20,900 nucleotides of DNA from JAAOZP01 sp964616835 (GTDB lineage: Archaea; Thermoproteota; EX4484-205; JAAOZP01). Within the stretch, counting starts at the first letter, position 1, and each line of letters begins with the position of its first letter. Under the pieces are notes generated by a model. That model had not been told where the DNA came from and did not search any database. It saw nothing but the letters and a program-made list of their open reading frames with translations. This document shows, in pieces, positions 6,954 through 14,043 of this stretch. The DNA is taken from assembly GCA_964616835.1 (NCBI GenBank), contig CAZTSG010000023.1, positions 1 through 20,900 of the forward strand, read 5' to 3'. A program made the position numbers and the translations under genes.

Positions 6954-7412
6954 TTGAGTAATGTAGAAATCCCGCCTCCACCTCCTCCGCCTCCACCTTC
7001 TATGCAATATGTTGTGGAGATTCCTCTCTCGTATCAGATTCAAACTTCAACGATAGTCTTCGAAGAGAAAGCGTCCCGTCTCGAATTACTGGTTAGAATT
7101 CTATGGTCATTTCTAACAACGCTAGTAGGTTTAGTATATTCTTTAGTCTTTGGAATCATCCTAGCGGTTTATAGTATTGTTGCATCAATTCTAAACATTA
7201 TTAACTTCTTTGCAATTCTAATTACTGGAAAACGTTGGAAGCCGGCTTTCAATTGGCAATTGAAGCTCATAACTAAAAGCGCAACGCTGAATGCAAGGCT
7301 TTATAATTATTCGTTGAGAAGGATGCCGTATTTTGGATTAATGACTGATAAGAGACCACCATTGGAAATGGAACCCGAGCCTTCTAAAACTCCTGTGGGA
7401 GTATTAGCTTAA
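6954..7412 (+). CDS. DUF4389-like membrane protein with polyproline N-terminus
   Basis: A 152-residue protein starting at TTG 6954 behind GGTG (6943-6946). Codons 7-15 are nine consecutive prolines. A cytosolic stretch follows, then a long hydrophobic region (about residues 48-92) that fits two membrane spans. The C-terminal half has the DUF4389 pattern: ITGKRWKPAFNWQLKLITKSATLNARLYNYSL, then MPYFGLMTDKRPP, where the family shows a G.RP/W basic motif, an R..AY-like helix and a LLTD.YPP-type ending. The function of DUF4389 is unknown. The polyproline run near the start should stall ribosomes and need aIF5A. The gene stands alone between minus-strand genes, and a T-rich tract follows it (about 7440-7453). 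Confidence 0.75.
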   Translation: MSNVEIPPPPPPPPPSMQYVVEIPLSYQIQTSTIVFEEKASRLELLVRILWSFLTTLVGLVYSLVFGIILAVYSIVASILNIINFFAILITGKRWKPAFNWQLKLITKSATLNARLYNYSLRRMPYFGLMTDKRPPLEMEPEPSKTPVGVLA

Positions 7413-7437
7413 TCCAGTGGTTCATTAATAACCCGCT

Positions 7438-7454
7438 GATTTTTCTTTTCTCTA
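7438..7454 (+). terminator. T-rich transcription terminator after the DUF4389 gene
   Basis: About 28 bases after the stop codon lies a pyrimidine tract rich in T (ATTTTTCTTTTCTCT) on the plus strand. Archaeal RNA polymerase terminates at such T tracts. The tract also separates this gene from the convergent topoisomerase gene. Confidence 0.4.
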
Positions 7455-7499
7455 ATAATGTAAAATTCACAATTTAAAAAAATAATATTTGTGGTAATT

Positions 7500-9047
7500 C
7501 TACTCCTGAACCGCCCCATACCTATCCATCTTACTTAATAAAGATTTGATATCTGTCTCTTTAACCCTTATCTTGCCTCCTGCCGCTTCTTCTGCAAATT
7601 TTATTATCAGAGGCAAATATTTACGGTAAACATCCAACCTTTTCTTTTCCCTCTCCACACTTCTTTTTCTAGAAAGGTATGTGGAAATCTCTCTACTCGT
7701 ATTTCTCAACCCGTTTAGAATCTCTCTCTCTATCTCAGGTCTGTCCGCAACATATTCTTTCCCAACTGTCTTGTAAGGTATTTTTGTAGAACATATATGT
7801 ACGATTATTCTAACAGGATCTACCCTTGGGTCAATCTTATAACGCTTCCAATTCATCAGCTTGTTAACAACCTTGTACGCTACATCGTTAGCCTCGTCGT
7901 AGAGGAGAGGGATCCTGTTAGCATACCTGTATATTATTGGAGACCCGTCTGGGGGCGGTGTTATCTTGCCCCCGTATGCTATTCCTACCTCCACTATGAA
8001 CGGGTGTCCCGAGTATGCTTGCGGCCTCCTGCTTTCAACAGCCAATACTTCGGGTTCAAGCTCTTTCTTAATTCCTTCTTTCAGAAGCTCCTCTCCTATC
8101 GGTGAAAGAACGCCCGCATCAGGTGGGAGAAAATCATCGTAACTCTTAAGGGCTTGAGTAAGCCTCACGATGTCATCCAATCCAAGGCTTCCAACGCTTT
8201 CATCAGGCGGAAGTTTAAGCTGCTCCAGTATCTTCCTGGCTGTTTCCTTTCCTACTCTGTGGAAACTTTTAGTCAAAAATGAAAGAAGAGTCTTCTTCTT
8301 ATTTTCTTCAACAAGCCTCTTCACCATCTCGACGTCAACACCGTGGGGATGAGGCAATGTTTCCCTAGGGGGATTAGGCATTTTAAGAGTGCTTCGAGAA
8401 AACCTGATCAGCCTACCGTAAGTATCTACTAGCGTAATGTTGCCATAGGGCGTTACTAGAGCGCTGAGCTTAATATATTCAAGTATTTTCGGGAAGGCTC
8501 TAAAATAGTCGCCTTCAAGAGTAAAGCTCACAATGGTCCCGTTCCATCCGGTGGAATTAGGCTTCTCCTTTCTTTCTAAAATCATCGGCTCATTCTTCTT
8601 GATATCTATCATTATCTTGAAGAAAAATATTTTTTTCCTATATCCGACAGTTACTTCAAGAGGGTTATTTGTAGTTATCTGACCGTAGAGATACGCCATC
8701 TTCCCTCCTAGTCCAAAGGTGCCCCTCGACTGTATTAGTGTGTACTTGGATCCGAAAAGTATTTTGCCGAATGCGTTGGGAATGTGCTCCGGAGGAATGC
8801 CTCCCCCATTGTCTGCAATCTTTATCCTAACAATATTTCTTTCACTATCCGCCTGTCCTTCAATATTTAAAAAGAGGATTATATCAGGCAGTATCCCCCT
8901 AGCTTCACATGCGTCTAAAGAGTTTTCAACGAGCTCTCTCACAGCTGTGTAAAGTGCCCTAACTGGATTAGAGAATCCAGCTATATCCCTGTTCCTGTAG
9001 AAGAAATCAGCTGGGCTTATCTCCTTAAACTTCTCCTCCTGACTCAT
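7500..9047 (-). CDS. top6B: Type II DNA topoisomerase VI subunit B
   Basis: A 515-residue ATPase subunit of topoisomerase VI, which relaxes and decatenates DNA together with the Spo11-like cleaving subunit A. The GHKL ATP-binding fold is complete: ELVENSLDA (E38, N42), the IADNGGGIPP box (D79), and the glycine-rich lid SRGTFGLGGKMAYLYG (about 108-122). A helix-two-turn-helix-like part (around 265-300) and the transducer domain with PFIVEVGIAYGG and YRYANRIPLLYD follow. ATG 9047 lies 23 bases inside the upstream KH gene, so it belongs to the same transcript. Subunit A, often the immediate downstream neighbour, is not in this window: the next gene downstream is on the opposite strand. Confidence 0.97.
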   Translation of the reverse strand: MSQEEKFKEISPADFFYRNRDIAGFSNPVRALYTAVRELVENSLDACEARGILPDIILFLNIEGQADSERNIVRIKIADNGGGIPPEHIPNAFGKILFGSKYTLIQSRGTFGLGGKMAYLYGQITTNNPLEVTVGYRKKIFFFKIMIDIKKNEPMILERKEKPNSTGWNGTIVSFTLEGDYFRAFPKILEYIKLSALVTPYGNITLVDTYGRLIRFSRSTLKMPNPPRETLPHPHGVDVEMVKRLVEENKKKTLLSFLTKSFHRVGKETARKILEQLKLPPDESVGSLGLDDIVRLTQALKSYDDFLPPDAGVLSPIGEELLKEGIKKELEPEVLAVESRRPQAYSGHPFIVEVGIAYGGKITPPPDGSPIIYRYANRIPLLYDEANDVAYKVVNKLMNWKRYKIDPRVDPVRIIVHICSTKIPYKTVGKEYVADRPEIEREILNGLRNTSREISTYLSRKRSVEREKKRLDVYRKYLPLIIKFAEEAAGGKIRVKETDIKSLLSKMDRYGAVQE

Positions 9048-9618
9048 CTTCTGTTAACTCACTCCTCTCAACCCAGATTCCCTTTTCCAACTCTTTCCTC
9101 TTGTTTTCCAAATACCGGAAGACGGTGCTGAATTGAGCGCCCTCAAGTATTTTAAGGATCGTCCTGAAGGCTATTTCACAATTTTCTTCGTTGCCAATTA
9201 TTCCAACGTTATACTTGTATATTGCTATTTTAACATCTGCAAGCTTTTCAATCCTCCTCCAAACCTTTCCGTCTCTTCCTATTATTCTTCCTTTAAGAGT
9301 CTTCATTCTCTGCGAGGATTCGCTTGCAAAATCTCTAAGGTCAATCTTCTTTAATGCAACAGCATCATCAAGAAGTTTTAGAGCATCCTCTCCTGAGAAT
9401 CCGCAAGATATTGCATCAGATACTTTTTTAAGCTTAAAATATACTTCAGGGTTTTCAGCACTATATTCTACCTTAACCAGTCCATCAGATTCCACATGGA
9501 TTTTTACACCCATTTTTTCCTCAAGCTCCTTCTTAATTTCACCGTTTCTCCCTATTAAGACGCCTACTCTTTCCTGCGGAATATCTAGGAAGAGGACATT
9601 AACCAATTTTCTTAACAA
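9025..9618 (-). CDS. KH-domain ribosome biogenesis protein (Pno1/Dim2-like)
   Basis: A protein of up to 197 residues with two KH domains: the first with the loop IGRNGE after PQERVGVL (about residues 15-27), the second with IIGRDGKVWRRIEKLADVKIAIY (about 111-134). The archaeal Pno1/Krr1-like family acts in 40S/30S maturation at the 3' end of 16S rRNA and is normally encoded next to Rio1, as here. The longest frame starts at TTG 9618, but GGAGGAGG abuts that codon with no spacing. TTG 9606 is about 11 bases downstream of it and gives a protein starting VNVLFLDIPQERVG, a better family N-terminus. It overlaps the Rio1 gene by up to 20 bases. Confidence 0.88.
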   Translation of the reverse strand: MLRKLVNVLFLDIPQERVGVLIGRNGEIKKELEEKMGVKIHVESDGLVKVEYSAENPEVYFKLKKVSDAISCGFSGEDALKLLDDAVALKKIDLRDFASESSQRMKTLKGRIIGRDGKVWRRIEKLADVKIAIYKYNVGIIGNEENCEIAFRTILKILEGAQFSTVFRYLENKRKELEKGIWVERSELTEDESGGEV

Positions 9619-10387
9619 CCTCCTCCACTGGCACCACTTCGGCGACCCAACTCTTCCTTAAAAAGAACCTATTTATGTTTTCAATATCCCTCCTTAAAAA
9701 TTCTTCCGCCAAGGGGTGTGTCACTGGAACTGCTTGCGAGACATCTATAATAAAGGGTTCGCCGTTCCAGATCATTACGTTATACTCGCTAAGGTCGGCA
9801 TGAACCAGCTTTGCCTTCTTGTAGCTTTTAGCCACGAAGTCAATTATTTTCTCATAAACTTCATACGGATTATCGAGCGATGGCACTTCTTTTAAGAGCG
9901 GTGCTCTCCGTCCATTCTCGCCGAGGAACTTCATTATCAAAATATTCTTCTGAACCAGAATAGGCTGGGGAACGGGAAGCCCTACCGCATGCATCGTACT
10001 CAAATTAGCGTACTCCTTCCTTGCCCACGTATATACGAGTGACCTGCTGTCGCTCTTTACTCTTTCAAAGCGCCTATCACCAACTATGTATTTCAGCATC
10101 ATGCGTCTTATCTCCGTGTTGACCGTAAGGTATATCTTAACAGCAACCTCAATGTTGCCTTTTGCAACAGCATGGTAGACCTTAGACTCTTTACCTGAGG
10201 AAACCTCCCCGTTAAACTCTTTCAAAACTCCTTTCCTCAACAAATCATAAAGCTGCATCAATACTTCGGCGTTGAAAACTTCGCTGAAAACCTCGAAGTC
10301 CTCGCTCCTCTTAACTTTCATTCTTTGAAGTTTTTCTATTAGTTTCTCTCTAAGCTCAAGCTTGTCAAACACTTTCCCGCGAGTCAT
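9599..10387 (-). CDS. rio1: RIO-type serine/threonine protein kinase, Rio1 class
   Basis: A 262-residue atypical kinase with the Rio1 signature: the nucleotide loop EVSSGKESKVYHA (about 61-73), K84 in VAVKIY, the catalytic loop LVHADLSEYN (D198, N203), and the metal-binding IIDVSQAV (D215), which is the Rio1 form. Rio1 functions as an ATPase or kinase in late small-subunit ribosome maturation. The flexible segment between KIY and the hinge (FERVKSDSRSLVYTWARKEYANL) is also typical. ATG 10387 lies 51 bases after the aIF1A stop. A TATA-like CTTAAAAAC in that gap (about 10428-10420) could give an internal promoter. The KH partner follows immediately. Confidence 0.95.
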   Translation of the reverse strand: MTRGKVFDKLELREKLIEKLQRMKVKRSEDFEVFSEVFNAEVLMQLYDLLRKGVLKEFNGEVSSGKESKVYHAVAKGNIEVAVKIYLTVNTEIRRMMLKYIVGDRRFERVKSDSRSLVYTWARKEYANLSTMHAVGLPVPQPILVQKNILIMKFLGENGRRAPLLKEVPSLDNPYEVYEKIIDFVAKSYKKAKLVHADLSEYNVMIWNGEPFIIDVSQAVPVTHPLAEEFLRRDIENINRFFLRKSWVAEVVPVEEVVKKIG

Positions 10388-10438
10388 AATGCCACTATCC
10401 TAATGATACTGTTTCTACCGTTTTTAAGCAAAAAAGTA

Positions 10439-10780
10439 TTATCCGCCAGCCTGCTCTTCAACTTCGCCGGCAAGCTCCTTCGTGAGGAAACCATTTTTGA
10501 CAAGGTAGTCTATCTGACCAACCGTATACCTGTGAAGAATCTCGCCACGGTCAGGCTGAAAGGACCATGGCTCAACCAGAACGATATCATTTAGCTTAAT
10601 CCATATTTTTCTCCTGAGCTTCCCCCTTAGCCTGCACTGCCTAACCTTGCCGTCGGAGCATAGTACCACAGCCCAATTCGAACCTAGAAGCCCCTCTACT
10701 TTTCCGAATAACTGCCCCTCAGAGGGCATTACTAGGGTCTCGGAAATATCCCTTTCACTATATACTTTTCTCTTTCCCAT
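10439..10780 (-). CDS. eif1A: Translation initiation factor aIF1A
   Basis: A 113-residue S1-like OB-fold factor that binds the ribosomal A site during start-codon selection. Family marks are EGQLFGKVEGLLGSNWAVVLCSDGKVRQCRLRGKLRRKIWIKLNDIVLVEPW and the downstream YTVGQIDYLVKNGFL helix. ATG 10780 is supported by AAGGAGA at 10790-10784. The length is typical for archaea. It sits between DUF424 and Rio1 in a translation-related series on the minus strand. Confidence 0.97.
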   Translation of the reverse strand: MGKRKVYSERDISETLVMPSEGQLFGKVEGLLGSNWAVVLCSDGKVRQCRLRGKLRRKIWIKLNDIVLVEPWSFQPDRGEILHRYTVGQIDYLVKNGFLTKELAGEVEEQAGG

Positions 10781-10827
10781 ATGTCTCCTTGCATCACATG
10801 TTTGCTCTCCCTAATAAACTATATGCT

Positions 10828-10842
10828 AAGCCTTTTTAATGG
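10828..10842 (-). promoter_or_regulatory. Candidate promoter for aIF1A
   Basis: On the minus strand ATTAAAAAGG (10840-10831) predicts a start near 10811. That leaves about a 30-base leader carrying the AAGGAGA ribosome-binding site. It lies just downstream of the DUF424 stop, so aIF1A may be transcribed separately as well as by read-through. Confidence 0.4.
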
Positions 10843-10850
10843 ACGCGTGT

Positions 10851-11156
10851 TTAAAGACGTATTATCATCATCAGCATTACTCCACCGATTTCCCTAACAT
10901 TACTCGCCTTACCCAAGCCTCTTTCCAAAACAACCTTTACAACTTTGTTTCCAACAAGGTTGATAGAGTTTGCTTTTTCGATAAGGCTTAGAAGCTCTTT
11001 TTCATCCATAAGGATGCCACCGTAAAACTTCTCAGCCACGTTTATTTCTAAACCAGTTTCGTCACGAATAGTCTTGCCGAGAAGCTCCATGTCGCATGCT
11101 CCCACTATCCGAGTGGTACCGACGACATGTTCCTTCGCATAGAATTTTTTCTCCAT
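10851..11156 (-). CDS. DUF424 family protein
   Basis: A 101-residue archaeal protein matching DUF424: the ACDMELLGKTIRDETGLEINVAEKFYGG block, then EKANSINLVGNKVVKVVLERGLGKASNVREIGGVMLM. The biochemical role is unknown to me, but the family is characteristically encoded among translation factors, as it is here, which suggests a role in translation. The start ATG 11156 comes two bases after the aIF2beta stop, so the two genes are certainly on one transcript. About 70 bases separate it from aIF1A. Confidence 0.9.
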   Translation of the reverse strand: MEKKFYAKEHVVGTTRIVGACDMELLGKTIRDETGLEINVAEKFYGGILMDEKELLSLIEKANSINLVGNKVVKVVLERGLGKASNVREIGGVMLMMIIRL

Positions 11157-11158
11157 TT

Positions 11159-11590
11159 TCAGAGGCTCTTAACAGGTGAGACTGCTCCGCAGCTTAAGCA
11201 AACCAGTTGTACTATGCCGCGCTTCTCTTTACTCAGTTTGGTGTCTGGTCTCTTGCATACAGGGCATTCCACGTAGGCCTTTATATAATCAGAGATTACT
11301 GAATCGAGCTGCTTATCGAGTATCCTGCCCTTCAAAACATAACGTCCTTCTCCAATTTCAGAATAAGAAGTGGCTAGTCTAAGAGTCATGTACTTCAGAA
11401 TATGTTTAGGATCCCTGTTTAATATGTCTGCTATTTGGTTCAAGTTCTGAATTATCGTCTTATTCTTCTCGTTTATGCATTCAACGCTTGGCACATTCAG
11501 CCTCTCCCTACTTTCAGTCTTAGGTACCTTACTGAGTCCTCTGTCTAACCATTCTAAATAGTCTTTTTCACTATTTTTTTCCTTTATCAC
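11159..11590 (-). CDS. eif2B: Translation initiation factor aIF2 subunit beta
   Basis: A 143-residue beta subunit of the heterotrimer that brings initiator Met-tRNA to the ribosome. It has the N-terminal helix (DYLEWLDRGLSKVP), the alpha/beta core (NLNQIADILNRDPKHILKYMTLRLATSYSEIG...RYVLKGR) and the C-terminal zinc ribbon with C109, C112, C131 and C134 (CPVC...CLSC). The start is GTG 11590, with a predicted leader of only a few bases from the shared promoter at 11615-11623. It heads the translation and topoisomerase series that runs down to 7500. The initiator tRNA its complex would carry is also in this window, about 10 kb away. Confidence 0.97.
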   Translation of the reverse strand: MIKEKNSEKDYLEWLDRGLSKVPKTESRERLNVPSVECINEKNKTIIQNLNQIADILNRDPKHILKYMTLRLATSYSEIGEGRYVLKGRILDKQLDSVISDYIKAYVECPVCKRPDTKLSKEKRGIVQLVCLSCGAVSPVKSL

Positions 11591-11650
11591 TTTAATTAAG
11601 TGTGAACAGAAACTCTTTAATAACGCTTTCTCTCAACAGTAAATGACCTC
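11591..11650. promoter_or_regulatory. Compact bidirectional promoter between aIF2beta and the PfkB kinase
   Basis: Only 60 bases separate the divergent starts. The single good TATA element, CTTTAATAA (11615-11623), reads TTATTAAAG on the other strand. Its centre is about 32 bases from ATG 11651 and 29 from GTG 11590, so one element could direct near-leaderless transcription both ways. No Shine-Dalgarno precedes either start. Confidence 0.5.
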
Positions 11651-12772
11651 ATGAAGCATATATTGATAGTGGGAAGCGTTGGGAAAGACGAGCATTTCAA
11701 GATAGACTCTTTTTACAGACTGCCTGAGCCGTTTCACCCCTTCCTTAAAAAGACGATTCCCGTTTCTCAGATCAGTCGGCTTTTCGGCTCTGAGTGGGAT
11801 AAGGAAAAAGTATACTCTGTTTTAAAGCATCATAGTGTTTCACCTGTCCACTATAGCTATGGTGGTAGGGCTCCTCATGTTGCGTATGGTGTCGCGAGGC
11901 TTGGGGGCAGTGTTAGACTGATTACGACTTTCGGCAATGATTATGATTTGCCATACCCTGGCTTTTTCGACGGGGGCTATTATAGTCACTTAGCACGTAA
12001 TAACGTTGGGATGAATCTTGCTATCGTTGAGGATGGTGACAATGCAAGCAATCTTAGCTCTGAAACCTTGAACTCTGGGGTTTGGGCCGTCATGAATAAG
12101 ACGACATCCACCATTAGCTGCATAAAGGATCAGGAGAATAACGAGTTCTTCATAATAGATGATGTAGATGGTGCAAGTGGAGTTGAGAAAACCCGTCCTG
12201 TGCCAGAAGCCGAGTTTGAATCTGCTGGCCTGCTCTTCGTAACCTCGTCTGAAACACCTTTTATGAAGAGCTCAATACTCGCAGCTAGGAAGAGAAATAT
12301 AGAGGTGGTTGTTGACGTAGCTTCCTACGGAGTTACTGAAGACTATGTCCGTGTAATGGTTCCGAATTCAAAAATAATACTTGGGAACAATAATGAGATT
12401 AAGCAAGTAATTGACTTTTTGAAGCTTAAGAATGTTAGTGAGCTTTTCACAATCGGGTCAGAGTATCCTTATGCCATTGTGTTAGAGGATAAGCTGAATG
12501 GATTGATAGAAATACATTACAGGGATGGCGGGTTTTCAAGGATAGGGCCTGTAGAATTCGAAAAAACTGGGAATGCAATAGGGTGTTGCGATGGTATTGC
12601 TGCAGGCATTTTAACGGGCCTCCAGAAAGGATTGAAGCTTGAAGAAGCCTGTAAAATAGGTCTGTTAGAAGCGTATTCAATATGGAAGGTTGAAGGCGTT
12701 CAAGAGGGCATGTTAAGCTTAGAAGAATTGAGAAGCATGTACATGAAGGTTTTCGGGGGAACTCCTTTCTAG
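11651..12772 (+). CDS. PfkB-family sugar/nucleoside kinase with altered anion-hole motif
   Basis: A 373-residue ribokinase-like protein. The N-terminal signature is clear (YGGRAPHVAYGVARLGGSVRLITTFGND, the GG-rich substrate region), as is the C-terminal block ending AAGILTGLQKGLKLEEACKIG. Where the family has the anion hole and catalytic base GAGD, this protein reads GCCD, so the aspartate is kept but the second glycine is a cysteine. PfkB enzymes phosphorylate sugars or nucleosides. The gene lies 26 bases before S-adenosylhomocysteine hydrolase, which releases adenosine, so an adenosine- or nucleoside-kinase role is an attractive guess. The sequence alone does not show the substrate. ATG 11651 has no Shine-Dalgarno; a short leader from the shared promoter is expected. 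Confidence 0.85.
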   Translation: MKHILIVGSVGKDEHFKIDSFYRLPEPFHPFLKKTIPVSQISRLFGSEWDKEKVYSVLKHHSVSPVHYSYGGRAPHVAYGVARLGGSVRLITTFGNDYDLPYPGFFDGGYYSHLARNNVGMNLAIVEDGDNASNLSSETLNSGVWAVMNKTTSTISCIKDQENNEFFIIDDVDGASGVEKTRPVPEAEFESAGLLFVTSSETPFMKSSILAARKRNIEVVVDVASYGVTEDYVRVMVPNSKIILGNNNEIKQVIDFLKLKNVSELFTIGSEYPYAIVLEDKLNGLIEIHYRDGGFSRIGPVEFEKTGNAIGCCDGIAAGILTGLQKGLKLEEACKIGLLEAYSIWKVEGVQEGMLSLEELRSMYMKVFGGTPF

Positions 12773-12798
12773 GAGGTAAAAAGTTTTTAAAAACACTA

Positions 12799-14043
12799 GT
12801 GACGGGGATACGGGAGTTGGCTGGAAGCGCTGAGCTAGGGGTGAAAAAGATAGAGTGGGCCCGTAGGCACATGCCTGTTTTAAGCAGGGTTAGGGAAAGA
12901 TTTGCCAAAGAACGTCCCTTCGAGGATACTGTTTTCTCAGTGACTCTCCACGTTACTAAGGAGACTGCTAATCTAGTAGAGACCCTGAGGGATGGTGGTG
13001 CTGAGATATACTTAACTCCTGCAAACCCTCTTTCAACCGATAATGATGTTGCTGAAGCCCTCAAGCATAGGGGGATTAATGTTAGGGCTTGGAGGGGCAT
13101 GGACCATGAAGAGTATTTTGGAGCAATAGACTGGGCCCATTCCCATTCTCCATCAATAATTATTGACGATGGTGCAGACTCTATCGTAAGAGCTCATGAG
13201 AAGAATATTTTTTCAAATTTCAAGGTCTACGGTGCCTTGGAAGAGACAACTACTGGGGTTATAAGAATCAGAGCGTTGGAGAAGGAGGGTAAACTGAAAA
13301 TACCCGTGTTCTTCATAAACGAAGCGCAGTCTAAGAAACTGTTTGACAACCGGTATGGGACAGGCCAGTCTGGGATCGATGGAGTAATAAGAGCAACCTC
13401 CATACTGTTTGCTGGTAAAAGGGTTGTAGTATGTGGCTATGGGCTAGTTGGAAGAGGAGTTGCGAGCAGAGCCCGCGGTCTGGGCGCGTCTGTAATAGTC
13501 ACTGAGACATCGCCCATAAGGGCTCTTGAGGCGGTTATGGATGGTTTCACAGTGATGCCAATACTTGAAGCTGCTAAAATAGGAGATGTATTCATAACTG
13601 CAACTGGCAATATTAAAGCTATTCCCTATGAAGCAATATTGTTAATGAAGGACGGTGCTATTCTTGCGAATGTTGGGCATTTCGATGTTGAGATAGATGT
13701 TGCGACACTTTACAAGGAGGCGAAGAGCATTGTTGAGATCAAGCCGTTCGTGGAAGAGGTCTTGCTTCCCAATGGCAAGAAAATATACTTGCTCGCGAAG
13801 GGCAGGGTTGTAAACCTAGTGTTAGCTGAGGGCCATCCCCCAGACGTGATGGATATGAGCTTTTCAAACCAGGCCTTGGTATCAGAATACATTGTGAAAC
13901 ATAAGGATCTTAAGACCGGGATTTACAATGTGCCGGAGGAAATAGACATGATGGTTGCATCCATGAAGCTTGAGACGATGGGCGTTAAGATAGACGAGTT
14001 GTCTGAGGAGCAGAGGAGATACTTGTCCTCATGGAGTATCTAG
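12799..14043 (+). CDS. ahcY: S-adenosylhomocysteine hydrolase (adenosylhomocysteinase)
   Basis: A 414-residue NAD-dependent enzyme that splits S-adenosylhomocysteine to homocysteine and adenosine in the methyl cycle. Visible are SVTLHVTKETANLVETL (H51), the NPLSTDNDVAEAL block, D124 and E148, the catalytic lysine and DN pair in NEAQSKKLFDNRYGTGQSG (K179, D183, N184), and the NAD fold VVVCGYGLVGRG (213-220) followed by VTATGN-like FITATGN. GTG 12799 is the only start codon before the conserved region in this frame. A GGAGG next to the preceding stop is 22 bases away, too far to be ideal. A TATA-like TTTTTAAAAA (about 12784-12793) lies just before the start. It shares the four bases CTAG with the stop of the convergent gene. 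Confidence 0.96.
   Translation: MTGIRELAGSAELGVKKIEWARRHMPVLSRVRERFAKERPFEDTVFSVTLHVTKETANLVETLRDGGAEIYLTPANPLSTDNDVAEALKHRGINVRAWRGMDHEEYFGAIDWAHSHSPSIIIDDGADSIVRAHEKNIFSNFKVYGALEETTTGVIRIRALEKEGKLKIPVFFINEAQSKKLFDNRYGTGQSGIDGVIRATSILFAGKRVVVCGYGLVGRGVASRARGLGASVIVTETSPIRALEAVMDGFTVMPILEAAKIGDVFITATGNIKAIPYEAILLMKDGAILANVGHFDVEIDVATLYKEAKSIVEIKPFVEEVLLPNGKKIYLLAKGRVVNLVLAEGHPPDVMDMSFSNQALVSEYIVKHKDLKTGIYNVPEEIDMMVASMKLETMGVKIDELSEEQRRYLSSWSI

Noticed and set aside
12447..13100. A 217-codon minus-strand frame across the PfkB/hydrolase junction
   Set aside because: It is antisense to conserved parts of two well-supported genes and encodes no recognisable domain.
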